Source of the DNA: CAWCDJ01 sp963796485
GTDB taxonomy: Bacteria; Acidobacteriota; Terriglobia; Bryobacterales; Bryobacteraceae
Reading direction: 5' to 3'
DNA length: 64,000 bases
Assembly (NCBI GenBank): GCA_963796485.1
Contig: CAWCLV010000006.1
Location: forward strand, 62,001-126,000
The stretch's first letter is position 1. Each line of letters begins with the position of its first letter. Positions 26,067 to 34,049 of this stretch are shown in pieces. Under the pieces are notes generated by a model. The model saw only the letters and a list, made by a program, of their open reading frames with translations, did no database searches and was not told where the DNA came from. The translations under genes were made by a program, and so were the position numbers.

Positions 26067-26217
26067 CGCCAGTCCTCCGGGCCATCAGTTCGGCCAGCAT
26101 TGCTTCAATTCTTGAGAGGGCCTTCCGGTCTCTCTTGGGTTGCAGTTCTGAAGCCGCTGTCGCCAGCGGCTTCGCTTGCGCTTCTTCGTTGAGAAGCCAT
26201 TGGGTGAAGGTCAGCAC
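26047..26217 (-). CDS. small hypothetical protein (56 aa), GTG start
   Basis: GTG at 26217 overlaps the stop codon of the upstream gene, and the frame ends at 26047 inside the ribbon-helix-helix gene. The product begins VLTFTQWLLNEEAQAKPLAT and ends with a helix IEAMLAELMARRTGDAAERN. Support comes from the tight overlap on both sides. The function is unknown. Confidence 0.5.
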   Translation of the reverse strand: MLTFTQWLLNEEAQAKPLATAASELQPKRDRKALSRIEAMLAELMARRTGDAAERN

Positions 26218-26450
26218 AGGATGGTTCTCTCTGCGATCTCTTCCCGGATCATCTGCCGAATGTAGTCCGTCAGGGTATTCATGGATTCGGTGATCTCTGA
26301 TCGGATCAGGGGTCCGACTTCTTCTTCAATAACTTTGTTCACAAGATCTTTCGTGAACTTTTCAATCATCGTGGTTGTTGTTCTATCGATGTCGTTCTCT
26401 TTTCTGTTTTTGAGCATAGGAATACCAATACGGTGGACTTTATGGGCCAC
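26211..26450 (-). CDS. small helical hypothetical protein (79 aa)
   Basis: The frame runs from GTG 26450; an internal ATG at 26417 (MLKNRKENDIDR) is an equally good start and would give 68 residues. The product is strongly helical and charged (TKDLVNKVIEEEVGPLIRSE, LTDYIRQMIREEIAERTILC). It is the first of three overlapping genes ending with the ribbon-helix-helix protein. No family was recognised. Confidence 0.55.
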   Translation of the reverse strand: MAHKVHRIGIPMLKNRKENDIDRTTTTMIEKFTKDLVNKVIEEEVGPLIRSEITESMNTLTDYIRQMIREEIAERTILC

Positions 26451-26524
26451 CGTTCGAGCTTAAATGTGAAACGTCTGGGGTCTCCCTACAGGCGATTGCC
26501 GTGTGGTACAGCCCAAACCGATTG

Positions 26525-27106
26525 TTAGTGCCTCTTCTGCCGAAACTCAGTGCTGAGGATCGTGTGGTCGATGGTCCATCGTGGATGAAACGTCTTCCCC
26601 GAGTAGATTCTCGTTGCGATGGTCTCCCCTTCTTCTTCTCCGATTACCTGAACGAAGAATTGGCCCGATGGCACTACCTTCCGCCAGATTCCCGGAGCTT
26701 CAAGGAAGAATCGCTCTTGAAGGTGAACGGGGACATCCCAGATAGTGTTGTAGTGGAGAAACGTCGCCTGTTCCGGGACGGCTATCCAGCGTGGCCGCTC
26801 CGACTCCGGTTTTCGGCTCCAATTGCTTCCGAGCAAACACCGGGCAACCTTCATGTCGAACAGATTGAACTTCTTCCGGCACCAGTCCGGTTCCAGCCCT
26901 TTCTGGTTGAAGTTCGCCACTGCATAAATGTTCCCCGGTACTGCGATGAGCGATTCAATGAAGCCGTGCTTGTAGTTTCGCCCCAACCGAAGTAGCGGAA
27001 GCGTATCGGAATCGTAGTTCTGGACATCGGGCATTGACCGCCGCATCAGGGCTGCAACGGTCATCGGAACGGCGGGGAGCCGGGTGACTTGAGGTATGTT
27101 CGACAT
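26525..27106 (-). CDS. hypothetical protein, possible degenerate rolling-circle-type replication protein
   Basis: This 193-residue protein has the order NWSRKPESERPRWIAVPEQ, FLHYNTIWDVP, PGIWRKVVPSGQFFVQVIGE and ATRIYSGKTF. From memory this parallels small replication-initiator-like proteins of bacterial islands, in which a His-x-His metal motif precedes W-K-x-V-P-S-G and a Y/K block. Here the motif reads H-Y-N, so one metal ligand would be missing. That family link is weak and the residues alone do not prove activity. It is divergent from the XRE-type gene and ends 75 bases upstream of the small-gene operon. Confidence 0.5.
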   Translation of the reverse strand: MSNIPQVTRLPAVPMTVAALMRRSMPDVQNYDSDTLPLLRLGRNYKHGFIESLIAVPGNIYAVANFNQKGLEPDWCRKKFNLFDMKVARCLLGSNWSRKPESERPRWIAVPEQATFLHYNTIWDVPVHLQERFFLEAPGIWRKVVPSGQFFVQVIGEEEGETIATRIYSGKTFHPRWTIDHTILSTEFRQKRH

Positions 27107-27280
27107 ATTTTTGTTTCAAACATATTTAGCAACACCGCACTCTTCCGGCCCACCCGTTCGTGACGATCTCAGATGAAGGCTCCGACCACGGATTTTGTAC
27201 CCTATGTTCAAGAGATTAACGTCCTTTAATCTTCTTCGTGGCAACAGTCCGGTCTGCGAAACCTGTCAAACTGAACCTTT

Positions 27281-27868
27281 ATGGATGCTTCGGATAAACT
27301 TGACCAAGCCACACTTGGCGTGGCCCTCAATGCAGTATGCGGCGGACTTGCCGAAGTCCTGCTTATCCTGCACGGAAAGATCACAAAGTGGGACATTGAG
27401 GTAATCCCGCATTGGGCCTTTGAGATAGCGGTGGACGCTGGCTGGCTACCAGAGCCGGATCTGGACGAAGAACCAGACTGGAAGCGCACCGTGAATCTCG
27501 GAGTTGGTGTGGTTGAGAAGTCGTACCTAGACTCCTACATGTCGATCATCCGGCCCACAATCGAAAAACTGGAACCATACGATCCGGCGTTGGACAAGAA
27601 TCTGCCACAAGATCGCTCGTATCTGGCAGGGCCGTCCGCTCCAACTTCTGGAGCCGCCGAATCACCGAAGAGCTTGATTGATCGGTGGAGGGATAAAACG
27701 GGCCACACGCTGGAGACTCTAGCGGAGCAAGCGGGTGTCAGCATTGCGACTCTGTATCGAATCCGGGCGGGGACTTTTCGTTTTAGGAAGCAGCGTGAGA
27801 GCCTGAAGGCAGTTGCCGCCGTTATCGACTGCGAGTGGCGGCAACTGATCTCACAGGAAGGGGTGTGA
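27281..27868 (+). CDS. XRE-type helix-turn-helix protein of the mobile element
   Basis: The protein has 195 residues. The C-terminal third is a Cro/CI-like helix-turn-helix (DKTGHTLETLAEQAGVSIATLYRIRAGTFRFRKQRESLKAVAAVI). The N-terminal half (ALNAVCGGLAEVLLILHGKI, IPHWAFEIAVDAGWLPEPDLDEEPD) has no recognised domain and may sense or multimerise. It is a likely regulator of the element, positioned between the divergent Rep-like gene and the AlpA-like gene. Confidence 0.7.
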   Translation: MDASDKLDQATLGVALNAVCGGLAEVLLILHGKITKWDIEVIPHWAFEIAVDAGWLPEPDLDEEPDWKRTVNLGVGVVEKSYLDSYMSIIRPTIEKLEPYDPALDKNLPQDRSYLAGPSAPTSGAAESPKSLIDRWRDKTGHTLETLAEQAGVSIATLYRIRAGTFRFRKQRESLKAVAAVIDCEWRQLISQEGV

Positions 27869-27953
27869 TAGGCAACTGAGAGGTTGTGAGAGGGTTCTGA
27901 TCTGGGTATCGAAGGCTTCGACGGCTACGATGGAATTGAAGGATAGATGACGA

Positions 27954-28247
27954 ATGAACAGCCTACCGATCCCAGAAGATTCCCAGACCAAGCCGCTGCC
28001 GCTGGTCCTGATAGCAAGTCCCAAGCGGTTTCAGATTGAGAAGTCCTATACCGTCAAGGAAGTCGCCGCCATGTACTCGTGGTCTTACATCATGACGTAT
28101 CGCCACTTCCGGGATCTTCCCGGTGTGCTTGTAAAGGTAAACGAAAACGAGTTCCGCAACATCAAACGCTTCATCCGCATCCCGGAGTCCGTTGTGGAAC
28201 GGGAATGGAAAAGGCTCACGTCCTATAACGATCTGAAAGCCGCATGA
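27954..28247 (+). CDS. AlpA/excisionase-like small DNA-binding protein
   Basis: The 97-residue protein has ribosome site GAAGGA 10 bases before the ATG. The central part (EKSYTVKEVAAMYSWSYIMTYRHFRDLPGVLVKVNENEFRNIKRFIRIPESVVEREW) fits a winged helix of the MerR/AlpA/Xis type. Its end faces the integrase gene tail-to-tail with 25 bases between. The position beside the integrase suggests directionality control, but this is inferred. Confidence 0.6.
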   Translation: MNSLPIPEDSQTKPLPLVLIASPKRFQIEKSYTVKEVAAMYSWSYIMTYRHFRDLPGVLVKVNENEFRNIKRFIRIPESVVEREWKRLTSYNDLKAA

Positions 28248-28272
28248 TCGCACCAGAAGATCGGAGACTGCC

Positions 28273-29571
28273 TCAGCCCTCATCCTCATCTTCCCCGATC
28301 ATTTTCCCGCCAAGTTGCTGCCGTTCGGAATCCCAGAAACGTCGCTTCGCACTGTTCATATCATCGAAGTCCTTCTTCGACTTTTTCAGATAGAAACGCT
28401 CCGTTGTCGTGATCCGCTTGTGGCCTAGTGCGACCTGTGCATCCTGAGTCCGCCCGTAGGTGCTAACGCCGCTGCCAAGTGAATCCCGGAAGTTGTGGGA
28501 TCGCTTGTGGTTCGGAATCTTGGCGGCTGTGAAGAGGTCTAGCAACTTCCCGGTCCAATCCGAAACCAATGTTTTCAGCGTGGAATTTCCCGTCCAAAAA
28601 AAGTACTTTTCCGATGAGGGATCGCTGTCTCGAAGATCTCGAAGGGCCTTGACTACGAATGGTTCCAGTTCGTGATAGATCTCCACGGTCTCTCCGCTTT
28701 TCTTCGTCTTGATCCAGAGGCCGTCATCCTCCAATTTGCAAATCTCAGCCGTGGCAGCATCCGAAATTCGAGACCCGGTGTACATTTGGAGCAACACGAA
28801 CGCACGGACCTTTTTGTGGATTGTTGGAAATGTCGGTCTGATCGCCTTGATGATCGCCGTCTTCTCTTCGAGCGTGAAGGGGTCCGCACCCTCATCATCA
28901 ACGGTGATCGGCAACAGTGCCTCAGCGGGATCGTAGGTGATGAATCGAAGTTGGCGGCATCGTTTGAAAAACTGCCTGACGTTCTCCTGTTCCTTCTGGA
29001 GTGAGTTGGCCGATTTCGGTTGTTGCGCCGTCTCTCCCGTAGCCCTGTCGGTGGTCTTGCGTCCGGGCCGGGAGTAGAGATAGTTGGAAAGGTGTCCGGT
29101 CTCCACGTCCGTTAGGTACTTCAGACCGTGGGTCTTCTCCAAGTACCCGCTCAAGGGATTCAGCACATCAGCGTACTTGCGGATGGACAGTGACTTCCCC
29201 TTGTGCCACTCTTTCATGCGGCCCCGGAAGCTGTTTTCCTTTTCTTGCAGATAAGTCTTGACCGCTTCATCCACCGTTTTGGGAGTCGCCAACGGATCAT
29301 CACCCTGAAGGGCCTTCTGAATCCATGCCTCAACGGTTCGTTCCACCGCTACCTTGGTGGAAAGGCCGAATCTGGTTACACTCCCATCGAATCTGAATAT
29401 CTCTTTTTTGGTGACAGGATGGACCACCAGCACTCTGGCATAGATGGGACACCGACAACCGAAGATGCTCCGGGCCTTGGCTTTGCCAGCGTTTTGGCAC
29501 TCTACAGCATGGCGGCAGTAGATTTCACGACGTGTGAGATGCAGTACCGAAGACGAAGACACTCCAACCAT
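28273..29571 (-). CDS. tyrosine recombinase/integrase
   Basis: The 432-residue protein has a core-binding domain at about residues 100-215 (TVDEAVKTYLQEKENSF...). The catalytic domain has box I Arg in MYTGSRISDAA (about residue 267), HNFRDSLGSGV (the H-x-x-R element), LGHKRITTTERFY with the nucleophile Tyr near 394. It lies directly beside the tRNA-Ser gene whose 3' end is duplicated at the far side of the element, the normal place for a tRNA-targeting integrase. The N-terminal CRHAVECQNAGKAKARSIFGCRCPIY has several Cys/His and may be a small zinc-binding arm domain. Confidence 0.92.
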   Translation of the reverse strand: MVGVSSSSVLHLTRREIYCRHAVECQNAGKAKARSIFGCRCPIYARVLVVHPVTKKEIFRFDGSVTRFGLSTKVAVERTVEAWIQKALQGDDPLATPKTVDEAVKTYLQEKENSFRGRMKEWHKGKSLSIRKYADVLNPLSGYLEKTHGLKYLTDVETGHLSNYLYSRPGRKTTDRATGETAQQPKSANSLQKEQENVRQFFKRCRQLRFITYDPAEALLPITVDDEGADPFTLEEKTAIIKAIRPTFPTIHKKVRAFVLLQMYTGSRISDAATAEICKLEDDGLWIKTKKSGETVEIYHELEPFVVKALRDLRDSDPSSEKYFFWTGNSTLKTLVSDWTGKLLDLFTAAKIPNHKRSHNFRDSLGSGVSTYGRTQDAQVALGHKRITTTERFYLKKSKKDFDDMNSAKRRFWDSERQQLGGKMIGEDEDEG

Positions 29572-29641
29572 CTTACCAGCAGAATGCCCTACACTCCAGT
29601 CTTATTTGGCTATAAACAGCATAAAAACAACAACTTAATAT

Positions 29642-29663
29642 ATGGCGGAGGAAGAGGGATTCG
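29642..29663. other. tRNA-proximal att site
   Basis: This is the 22-base 3' end of the tRNA-Ser gene including the encoded CCA, identical to 22087-22108. Recombination here leaves the tRNA gene intact. Confidence 0.85.
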
Positions 29664-29732
29664 AACCCCCGAGTGAGTCACCCCACTAACGGTTTTCAAG
29701 ACCGCCGCCTTCAACCGCTCGGCCATTCCTCC
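29643..29732 (-). tRNA. tRNA-Ser, anticodon UGA
   Basis: Read on the minus strand, the gene begins GGAGGAATGGCCGAGCGG and the acceptor closes with TTCCTCC, discriminator G and encoded CCA (29643-29645). The anticodon loop CTTGAAA gives UGA, decoding UCA. A long variable arm (TAGTGGGGTGACTCACTC) is typical for serine tRNA, and the T loop is GGTTCGAATCC. It is the insertion site of the element to its left. Confidence 0.95.
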
Positions 29733-29775
29733 GACCTTTATTATAGCCGGAGGGGCAAAGTGCTCCGCTTCACAA

Positions 29776-30369
29776 TCACGCGCTGCCGGCCAGAAGGCGG
29801 TCGAGCTTGGCGCCGAGTTCCTTCATTTCCTTCATCACGGCCTCGTGCTGAACCTGGTCCTGCGGCGGCATCTTGCGTTGAATGTAAAACGTGCCGCCCG
29901 GCTCGAGGATGCACTGGTCGACTTCGGAAATCGAGTCGAACCCCTGGCGGTGCAGTACGGTCATCAGTTCGGAACGCGTCAGCAGTTCTTTGGCAAGATT
30001 GCCGCGGACCACACAACCGTTCTGAATCAGGACGGTCGGCTTGCCTTCGAACACCTGGTCCAGGCGCCGGTGGCGAAACAGGAACCGCACTACCAGGTAA
30101 TTGATGAGCAGCAGCGACGTGGCGCCGATCACTCCGCCCAGCAGGGAGTTGTCCTCGCCGATAATCGCGTTCTGCACGGTGTTGGAGAGCGAGAGCAGCA
30201 CCACCAGGTCGAACGGATTGAGCTGCGCGAGTTCGCGCTTGCCGAAGATGCGCAGCGCCACCACCAGAAAAATATAGACGATAACGGGCCGCAGCACTTT
30301 CTCCGCGAGCGGCACCCCCATTACGAACATGTCCCGCCACATATGGGCCGACGTCAGCCAGAAGGACAT
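29776..30369 (-). CDS. DUF421 (YetF-like) membrane protein
   Basis: The 197-residue protein starts at ATG 30369 (MSFWLTSAHMWRDMFVMG); the upstream in-frame ATG at 30447 is outside the family boundary. Three membrane helices are followed by the cytoplasmic DUF421 domain, with RIFGKRELAQLNPFDLVVLLSLSNTVQNAI, the family hallmark, and GKPTVLIQNGCVVRGNLAKELLTRSELMTVLHRQG. The family's function is poorly defined; Bacillus YetF relatives are linked to envelope and spore roles. It lies 43 bases beyond the tRNA gene. Confidence 0.85.
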   Translation of the reverse strand: MSFWLTSAHMWRDMFVMGVPLAEKVLRPVIVYIFLVVALRIFGKRELAQLNPFDLVVLLSLSNTVQNAIIGEDNSLLGGVIGATSLLLINYLVVRFLFRHRRLDQVFEGKPTVLIQNGCVVRGNLAKELLTRSELMTVLHRQGFDSISEVDQCILEPGGTFYIQRKMPPQDQVQHEAVMKEMKELGAKLDRLLAGSA

Positions 30370-30657
30370 CCGGTATTCCTCCCAAAAGCCGATTATGCCC
30401 TGTCCCGCTGGATTTGCGCGCGCCAATTCGGTACAACAGAAAAACAAGCTTATGTTCGGGCCTGTGGAAATCCTGTGGGACCTGTGAGGATGCCTGCGGA
30501 ATTCGCGGATTGGGCCGCTGATTCAAAGCGGTTTCCGCAAGGACCCCCGGGAAGGTGCAACCGGATGGTTTATCCAAAGCCTAACCCTCTCAAAACGACG
30601 GGGCAAATCTTCGGCCGCACCCCGCCGCGAGACAGGCTAATCTAGGGCATTCACGCC
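30370..30657. other. intergenic region between divergent DUF421 and dnaB genes
   Basis: No gene is visible in these 288 bases. The promoters of both flanking genes must lie here, but I see no confident -35/-10 pair. Confidence 0.4.
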
Positions 30658-32022
30658 ATGTCAGCCAGCAACGTCTTGGAGAAAGGTCTTCCCACCAACG
30701 TAGACGCCGAGCGATTCGTGCTCGGGTCCATCCTGCTCGACGACGCCTTCTACGTGCAGGCCGCCGGGACGCTCGAGGCCGAAGACTTCAGCCTGGAGAA
30801 GCACCGCCGCATTTTCAAACGGATGGGCGATCTCCAGGATCGCGGCGAGCGCATCGACCGCGTCACGGTCGCCAACGAGTTGCTGAAGTTCAACGAACTG
30901 GAGGCCTGCGACGGGCTGAGCTACCTGGTTTCGCTCGACGACGGCCTGCCGCAGATCCCGAACCTCGACAGCTACATCCGGATCGTCAAGGACAAGGCCG
31001 TGCTGCGGCGCATCATCTTCGCCTCGCAGCACATGATGAACCGCTGCCTGCTGGGCGAGGAGGAGCCCGGCGATATCCTGGCCGGGGCGGAAGAGACCAT
31101 TCTCAAGCTCGGCGAGGCCCGCGTAAAGAACGGCCTTCAGAATCCCGACCAGATCCTCCAATCCTACGAGGGCGGGATCACGGCGTTTCTCGACCCGAGC
31201 AAGCGGATCAAGGGCATCAGCACCGGATTCACGAAGTTCGATGAATACACCGGCGGGCTGCACGGCGGCGACCTCGTTATTCTGGCCGCAAGGCCCTCGA
31301 TGGGGAAAACCGCCCTGGCTTTGAATATCGCGCAGCACGTTGCGCTGAAGAACAAGCAGACCGTCGCCGTGTTCTCGCTCGAAATGTCGAACGAGTCGCT
31401 GCTCACCCGTATGCTCTGCGCCACGGCGCGGGTGGACAGCCAGCGGTTCCGCGCGGGATACCTCACCCAGGAGGAGCGGCGCAAGCTCAACCAGGCGTTG
31501 CACGAACTGGTGGAGTCCCCGCTCTTCATCGACGACACTCCGGGCGTTCACCTGATGGATATGCACGCAAAGCTGCGTCGTCTTCAGGCGGAGCGAAATA
31601 AAGTCGGGTTAGTCATTGTCGACTATCTCCAGTTAATGACCGGCCGCGGCCGTTTCGAAAACCGGAACCAGGAAGTCAGCGCCCTTTCGCGCGGCATGAA
31701 GCTGCTCGCGAAAGAGCTGAACGTCCCGATGCTGGTGCTCTCGCAGTTGAGCCGCGCCGTCGAAACCCGCCAGGGGGACCACCGCCCGCAACTGAGCGAC
31801 CTTCGCGAAAGCGGCAGTATCGAGCAGGACGCAGACGTGGTGGGCTTCATATTTCGCGAGGAAGTTTACAATCGCGACCGCGAAGACCTGAAGGGACTCG
31901 CCGAGCTGATCATCGCCAAGCAGCGCAACGGCCCCGTGGGAACCGTCAACCTGGTTTTCCTGCACGCCCAAACCAAGTTTGAGAACCGCGCCGAGGACAC
32001 CGGGGAACTGCCGGAAGAGTAA
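30658..32022 (+). CDS. dnaB: replicative DNA helicase DnaB
   Basis: This 454-residue protein has the N-terminal DnaB domain (NVDAERFVLGSILLDDAFY...LEAEDFSLEKHRRIFKRM), a linker helix, and a RecA-like motor. The motor carries Walker A ILAARPSMGKTALALNIAQH (about residues 203-222), Walker B LVIVDYLQLMTG, SRGMKLLAKELNVPMLVLSQLSR, and the C-terminal LRESGSIEQDADVVGFIFREEVY with the arginine-finger region. It unwinds the replication fork as a hexamer. The length is normal for the family. A strong hairpin follows the stop codon within 4 bases. Confidence 0.96.
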   Translation: MSASNVLEKGLPTNVDAERFVLGSILLDDAFYVQAAGTLEAEDFSLEKHRRIFKRMGDLQDRGERIDRVTVANELLKFNELEACDGLSYLVSLDDGLPQIPNLDSYIRIVKDKAVLRRIIFASQHMMNRCLLGEEEPGDILAGAEETILKLGEARVKNGLQNPDQILQSYEGGITAFLDPSKRIKGISTGFTKFDEYTGGLHGGDLVILAARPSMGKTALALNIAQHVALKNKQTVAVFSLEMSNESLLTRMLCATARVDSQRFRAGYLTQEERRKLNQALHELVESPLFIDDTPGVHLMDMHAKLRRLQAERNKVGLVIVDYLQLMTGRGRFENRNQEVSALSRGMKLLAKELNVPMLVLSQLSRAVETRQGDHRPQLSDLRESGSIEQDADVVGFIFREEVYNRDREDLKGLAELIIAKQRNGPVGTVNLVFLHAQTKFENRAEDTGELPEE

Positions 32023-32025
32023 CCT

Positions 32026-32107
32026 CAGTGGGGTAGGCCTCCCGGCCTGCCCACGCGCGCGGAGCGCGCCTTCGGCGCGTGGGCAGGCCAGGAGGCCTAC
32101 CCCACTG
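32026..32107. terminator. near-perfect 82-nt hairpin (terminator or dispersed palindrome)
   Basis: CAGTGGGGTAGGCCTCC (32026-32042) pairs with 32091-32107, and GGCCTGCCCACGCGC (32044-32058) pairs with 32075-32089. It separates the convergent dnaB and 32109-32702 genes. It lacks a T-run. Its outer arm shares CAGTGGGG-AGGCC with the hairpin at 35186-35221, so it is also a repeat-family member. Confidence 0.75.
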
Positions 32108-32108
32108 G

Positions 32109-32702
32109 CTATCGCGTCACCAGCAACTCCGCCTGCATGAACGCCGCGGTCCGAATCTGGTCGCGCAGCGTGTTGAAACGGACCGACGCTCCGGCCTCAC
32201 GCAGCCGCGCCGCCTCGGAGAAGGTGAACTCGCGAAGGAAGCGGTCGGCGTGGTCGCGGTACGAATAGCCGCCATAAACGACGGCGCCGGCGCCGGCGAT
32301 TTCGATCAGGGCATCCCAGAACGCGGTCCGCTGCAGCAATCCCTTCCGGCTGGCGGCGTCCCGCGGAATGTGAATCGATTGCCGCCCGCCGCGAAGAATC
32401 GCCTTCACGCAGCGGCCGGCGTCGAACGCCCGCGTAGGATCGGGATCCGGAAAACTTGCGAGCAACTCGCGCAGGGGCTCCGGTTCCGCGTCCCAACCCG
32501 CCCAGCGGAAACGCGATGCCCCGCTGACCATGGAGCCGCGCCTGAGAAAGTCGCGGATGCGCGGTTCGTCCTTCCCGGTGATCGCGAGCATGTGTTCCAG
32601 AAGTTCGCGGATCGGAAGTTCCTGGACGACGACGGGGGTGATGCTGATTGCCTCGGCGGCCTCCGAGCTGAGCTTCACACGGACGGTCTGCGGTAACGCC
32701 AT
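32109..32702 (-). CDS. conserved hypothetical protein
   Basis: The 197-residue soluble protein starts MALPQTVRVKLSSEAAEAIS. No domain was recognised. The regions ISITPVVVQELPIRELLEHMLAITGKDEPRIRDFLRRGSMVSGASRFRWAGW and GAVVYGGYSYRDHADRFLREFTFSEAARLRE are well structured and non-repetitive, with normal codon use, so the gene is convincing. It is divergent from the 91-residue gene that starts 28 bases away. Confidence 0.7.
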   Translation of the reverse strand: MALPQTVRVKLSSEAAEAISITPVVVQELPIRELLEHMLAITGKDEPRIRDFLRRGSMVSGASRFRWAGWDAEPEPLRELLASFPDPDPTRAFDAGRCVKAILRGGRQSIHIPRDAASRKGLLQRTAFWDALIEIAGAGAVVYGGYSYRDHADRFLREFTFSEAARLREAGASVRFNTLRDQIRTAAFMQAELLVTR

Positions 32703-32729
32703 GCGCTAATTTCACGCTAGCATAAGTCC

Positions 32730-33005
32730 GTGACCCCGCTCCAAAAGGTCCTCGCGGAGACGGCGCGCTATGAACACGCGCTGCTGCGCTTCTCCGCACG
32801 CGAACACGGCGGCGGGGTGGAACTGGTGATCGAAATGAAAGAGCCCGGGCTCGGCCTGCACACTTACTACGCTCCCATTCATCTTCGGGACATCGAACAT
32901 CCTCAGTTCGCCTGGACATTCCAACGGTTCCTGTACGATTGCATGCACGACTACCTGGTGGAGATGTTCCTGCGCACGCCGCAGACACGGGACGCCCGTC
33001 CATGA
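32730..33005 (+). CDS. small conserved hypothetical protein (91 aa)
   Basis: It starts at GTG 32730 and reads TPLQKVLAETARYEHALLRF, then GLGLHTYYAPIHLRDIEHPQFAWTFQRFLYDCMHDYLVEMF. No family was recognised. Its stop overlaps the ATG of the MidA-like methyltransferase (ATGA, 33002-33005), so it is translationally coupled to it. Confidence 0.7.
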   Translation: MTPLQKVLAETARYEHALLRFSAREHGGGVELVIEMKEPGLGLHTYYAPIHLRDIEHPQFAWTFQRFLYDCMHDYLVEMFLRTPQTRDARP

Positions 33006-33970
33006 CGCCGGCCGGTGAAATTCTGGCGGCCGAGATCCGCCGCGGCGGCCCCATTCCTTTCCGGCGCTTCATGGAAATCGCGTTGTACCATCCGGAGTGC
33101 GGCTATTACCGGCGCCGCCGCGACCCTTTCGGCAAAGCGGGCGACTTCTACACGGCCGAACAACTGCAACCGGTGTTCGGAATTCTGATCGCGGCGCGCA
33201 TCCGACAGCTCCAGAGAGAGAAAGACGGCCCGGACTTCACCGTCGTCGAATTGGGCCCCGGCCGCGAGGAGATGGCGCCGGCGTTCGCGGAATGGCCGTA
33301 CGTGCCGGTCGATCTCGATGGCGCGCTGCCCGCCTGCTTCCGTGGAGTCGCTTTTTCCAACGAGTTCTTCGATTCCCTGCCGGTCGAAGCGGTGCAGTAT
33401 ATCGATGGAGAGTTCCGCGAGCGGCTCGTCCGCTTCGATGGCGAGAGATTCCTGTGGGAGACCGGCGGTCCGGTTCGTAAAGAAGCGCACCGCTATCTCG
33501 AAAGCTACTTTCCTCCCGCCGTCGAAGGCCTGCACTACGAAGTGAACCTCGAGGCTCTGCGCTGGCTCGACCGCATCGCCGCCACGCTCCAGAGCGGCTA
33601 CGTCCTGACCATCGATTACGGCATCACCCGTCCCGAAGCGGTGCGATTTCCCGCAGGCACGCTGATGGCTTATCGCCGCCATACCGCGCGCGAGGAGGTT
33701 CTGGACGAGCCCGGCGAGCGCGACATCACGGCACACGTGAACTTCACGGCGCTTCAGGAGCACGGCGCCAGCCACGGCTTGCGCACGCTCCGCTTCGAGA
33801 CCCTCGCGCAAACTCTTCTCACCGCCGGCGAGGCGGATCAGTTTGCGGCGGCGCTCGCGGGCGGCGGCGACGTGCGGCGGCGACTGCAGCTCAAGACTCT
33901 GCTCTTCGGAATGGGCGAGACGTTTCGGGTGCTCTTGCAGGAGAAGGAAAATTCGGAGGGGAAAGCCTGA
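33002..33970 (+). CDS. SAM-dependent methyltransferase, MidA/NDUFAF7-like (PF02636)
   Basis: The 322-residue protein begins ILAAEIRRGGPIPFRRFMEI and continues ALYHPECGYYRRRRDPFGKAGDFYTAEQLQPVFG, the recognisable N-terminal signature of the family. Motif I is VVELGPGREEM, then AFSNEFFDSLPVEAVQ, and YVLTIDYGITRPE near the middle. In mitochondria the homologue dimethylates an arginine of complex I subunit NDUFS2; the bacterial substrate is less certain. I chose the ATG that overlaps the preceding stop. Confidence 0.85.
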   Translation: MTPAGEILAAEIRRGGPIPFRRFMEIALYHPECGYYRRRRDPFGKAGDFYTAEQLQPVFGILIAARIRQLQREKDGPDFTVVELGPGREEMAPAFAEWPYVPVDLDGALPACFRGVAFSNEFFDSLPVEAVQYIDGEFRERLVRFDGERFLWETGGPVRKEAHRYLESYFPPAVEGLHYEVNLEALRWLDRIAATLQSGYVLTIDYGITRPEAVRFPAGTLMAYRRHTAREEVLDEPGERDITAHVNFTALQEHGASHGLRTLRFETLAQTLLTAGEADQFAAALAGGGDVRRRLQLKTLLFGMGETFRVLLQEKENSEGKA

Positions 33971-33977
33971 AACAATG

Positions 33978-34003
33978 AAAAAGGCCCCGGAAACCGGGGC
34001 CTT
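33978..34003 (-). terminator. rho-independent terminator of the 20-residue peptide gene
   Basis: AAGGCCCCGG-AAA-CCGGGGCCTT forms a perfect 10-bp stem (33981-34003). On the minus strand it runs into TTTTT, so it terminates minus-strand transcription from the tiny gene at 34050-34112. It may also serve the convergent methyltransferase gene ending at 33970. Confidence 0.8.
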
Positions 34004-34049
34004 GGTAGTGGAACCTGATCTGCTAGCCCTTGTTCAGGGCGCGCCCAAG

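Larger units (their letters stand above)
22087..29663. mobile_element. small integrative element in tRNA-Ser (about 7.6 kb)
   Basis: The 3' end of the tRNA-Ser gene at 29642-29663 is duplicated exactly at 22087-22108 (22 bases). Between the copies lie a tyrosine integrase reading away from the tRNA gene, an AlpA-like excisionase candidate, an XRE-type regulator, a possible replication protein, a ribbon-helix-helix protein, a serine recombinase, several tiny overlapping genes, and two accessory genes next to the distal att site. Base composition is visibly more AT-rich than both flanks. No conjugation or capsid genes are seen, so it would be a mobilisable or satellite-like island. Confidence 0.85.
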
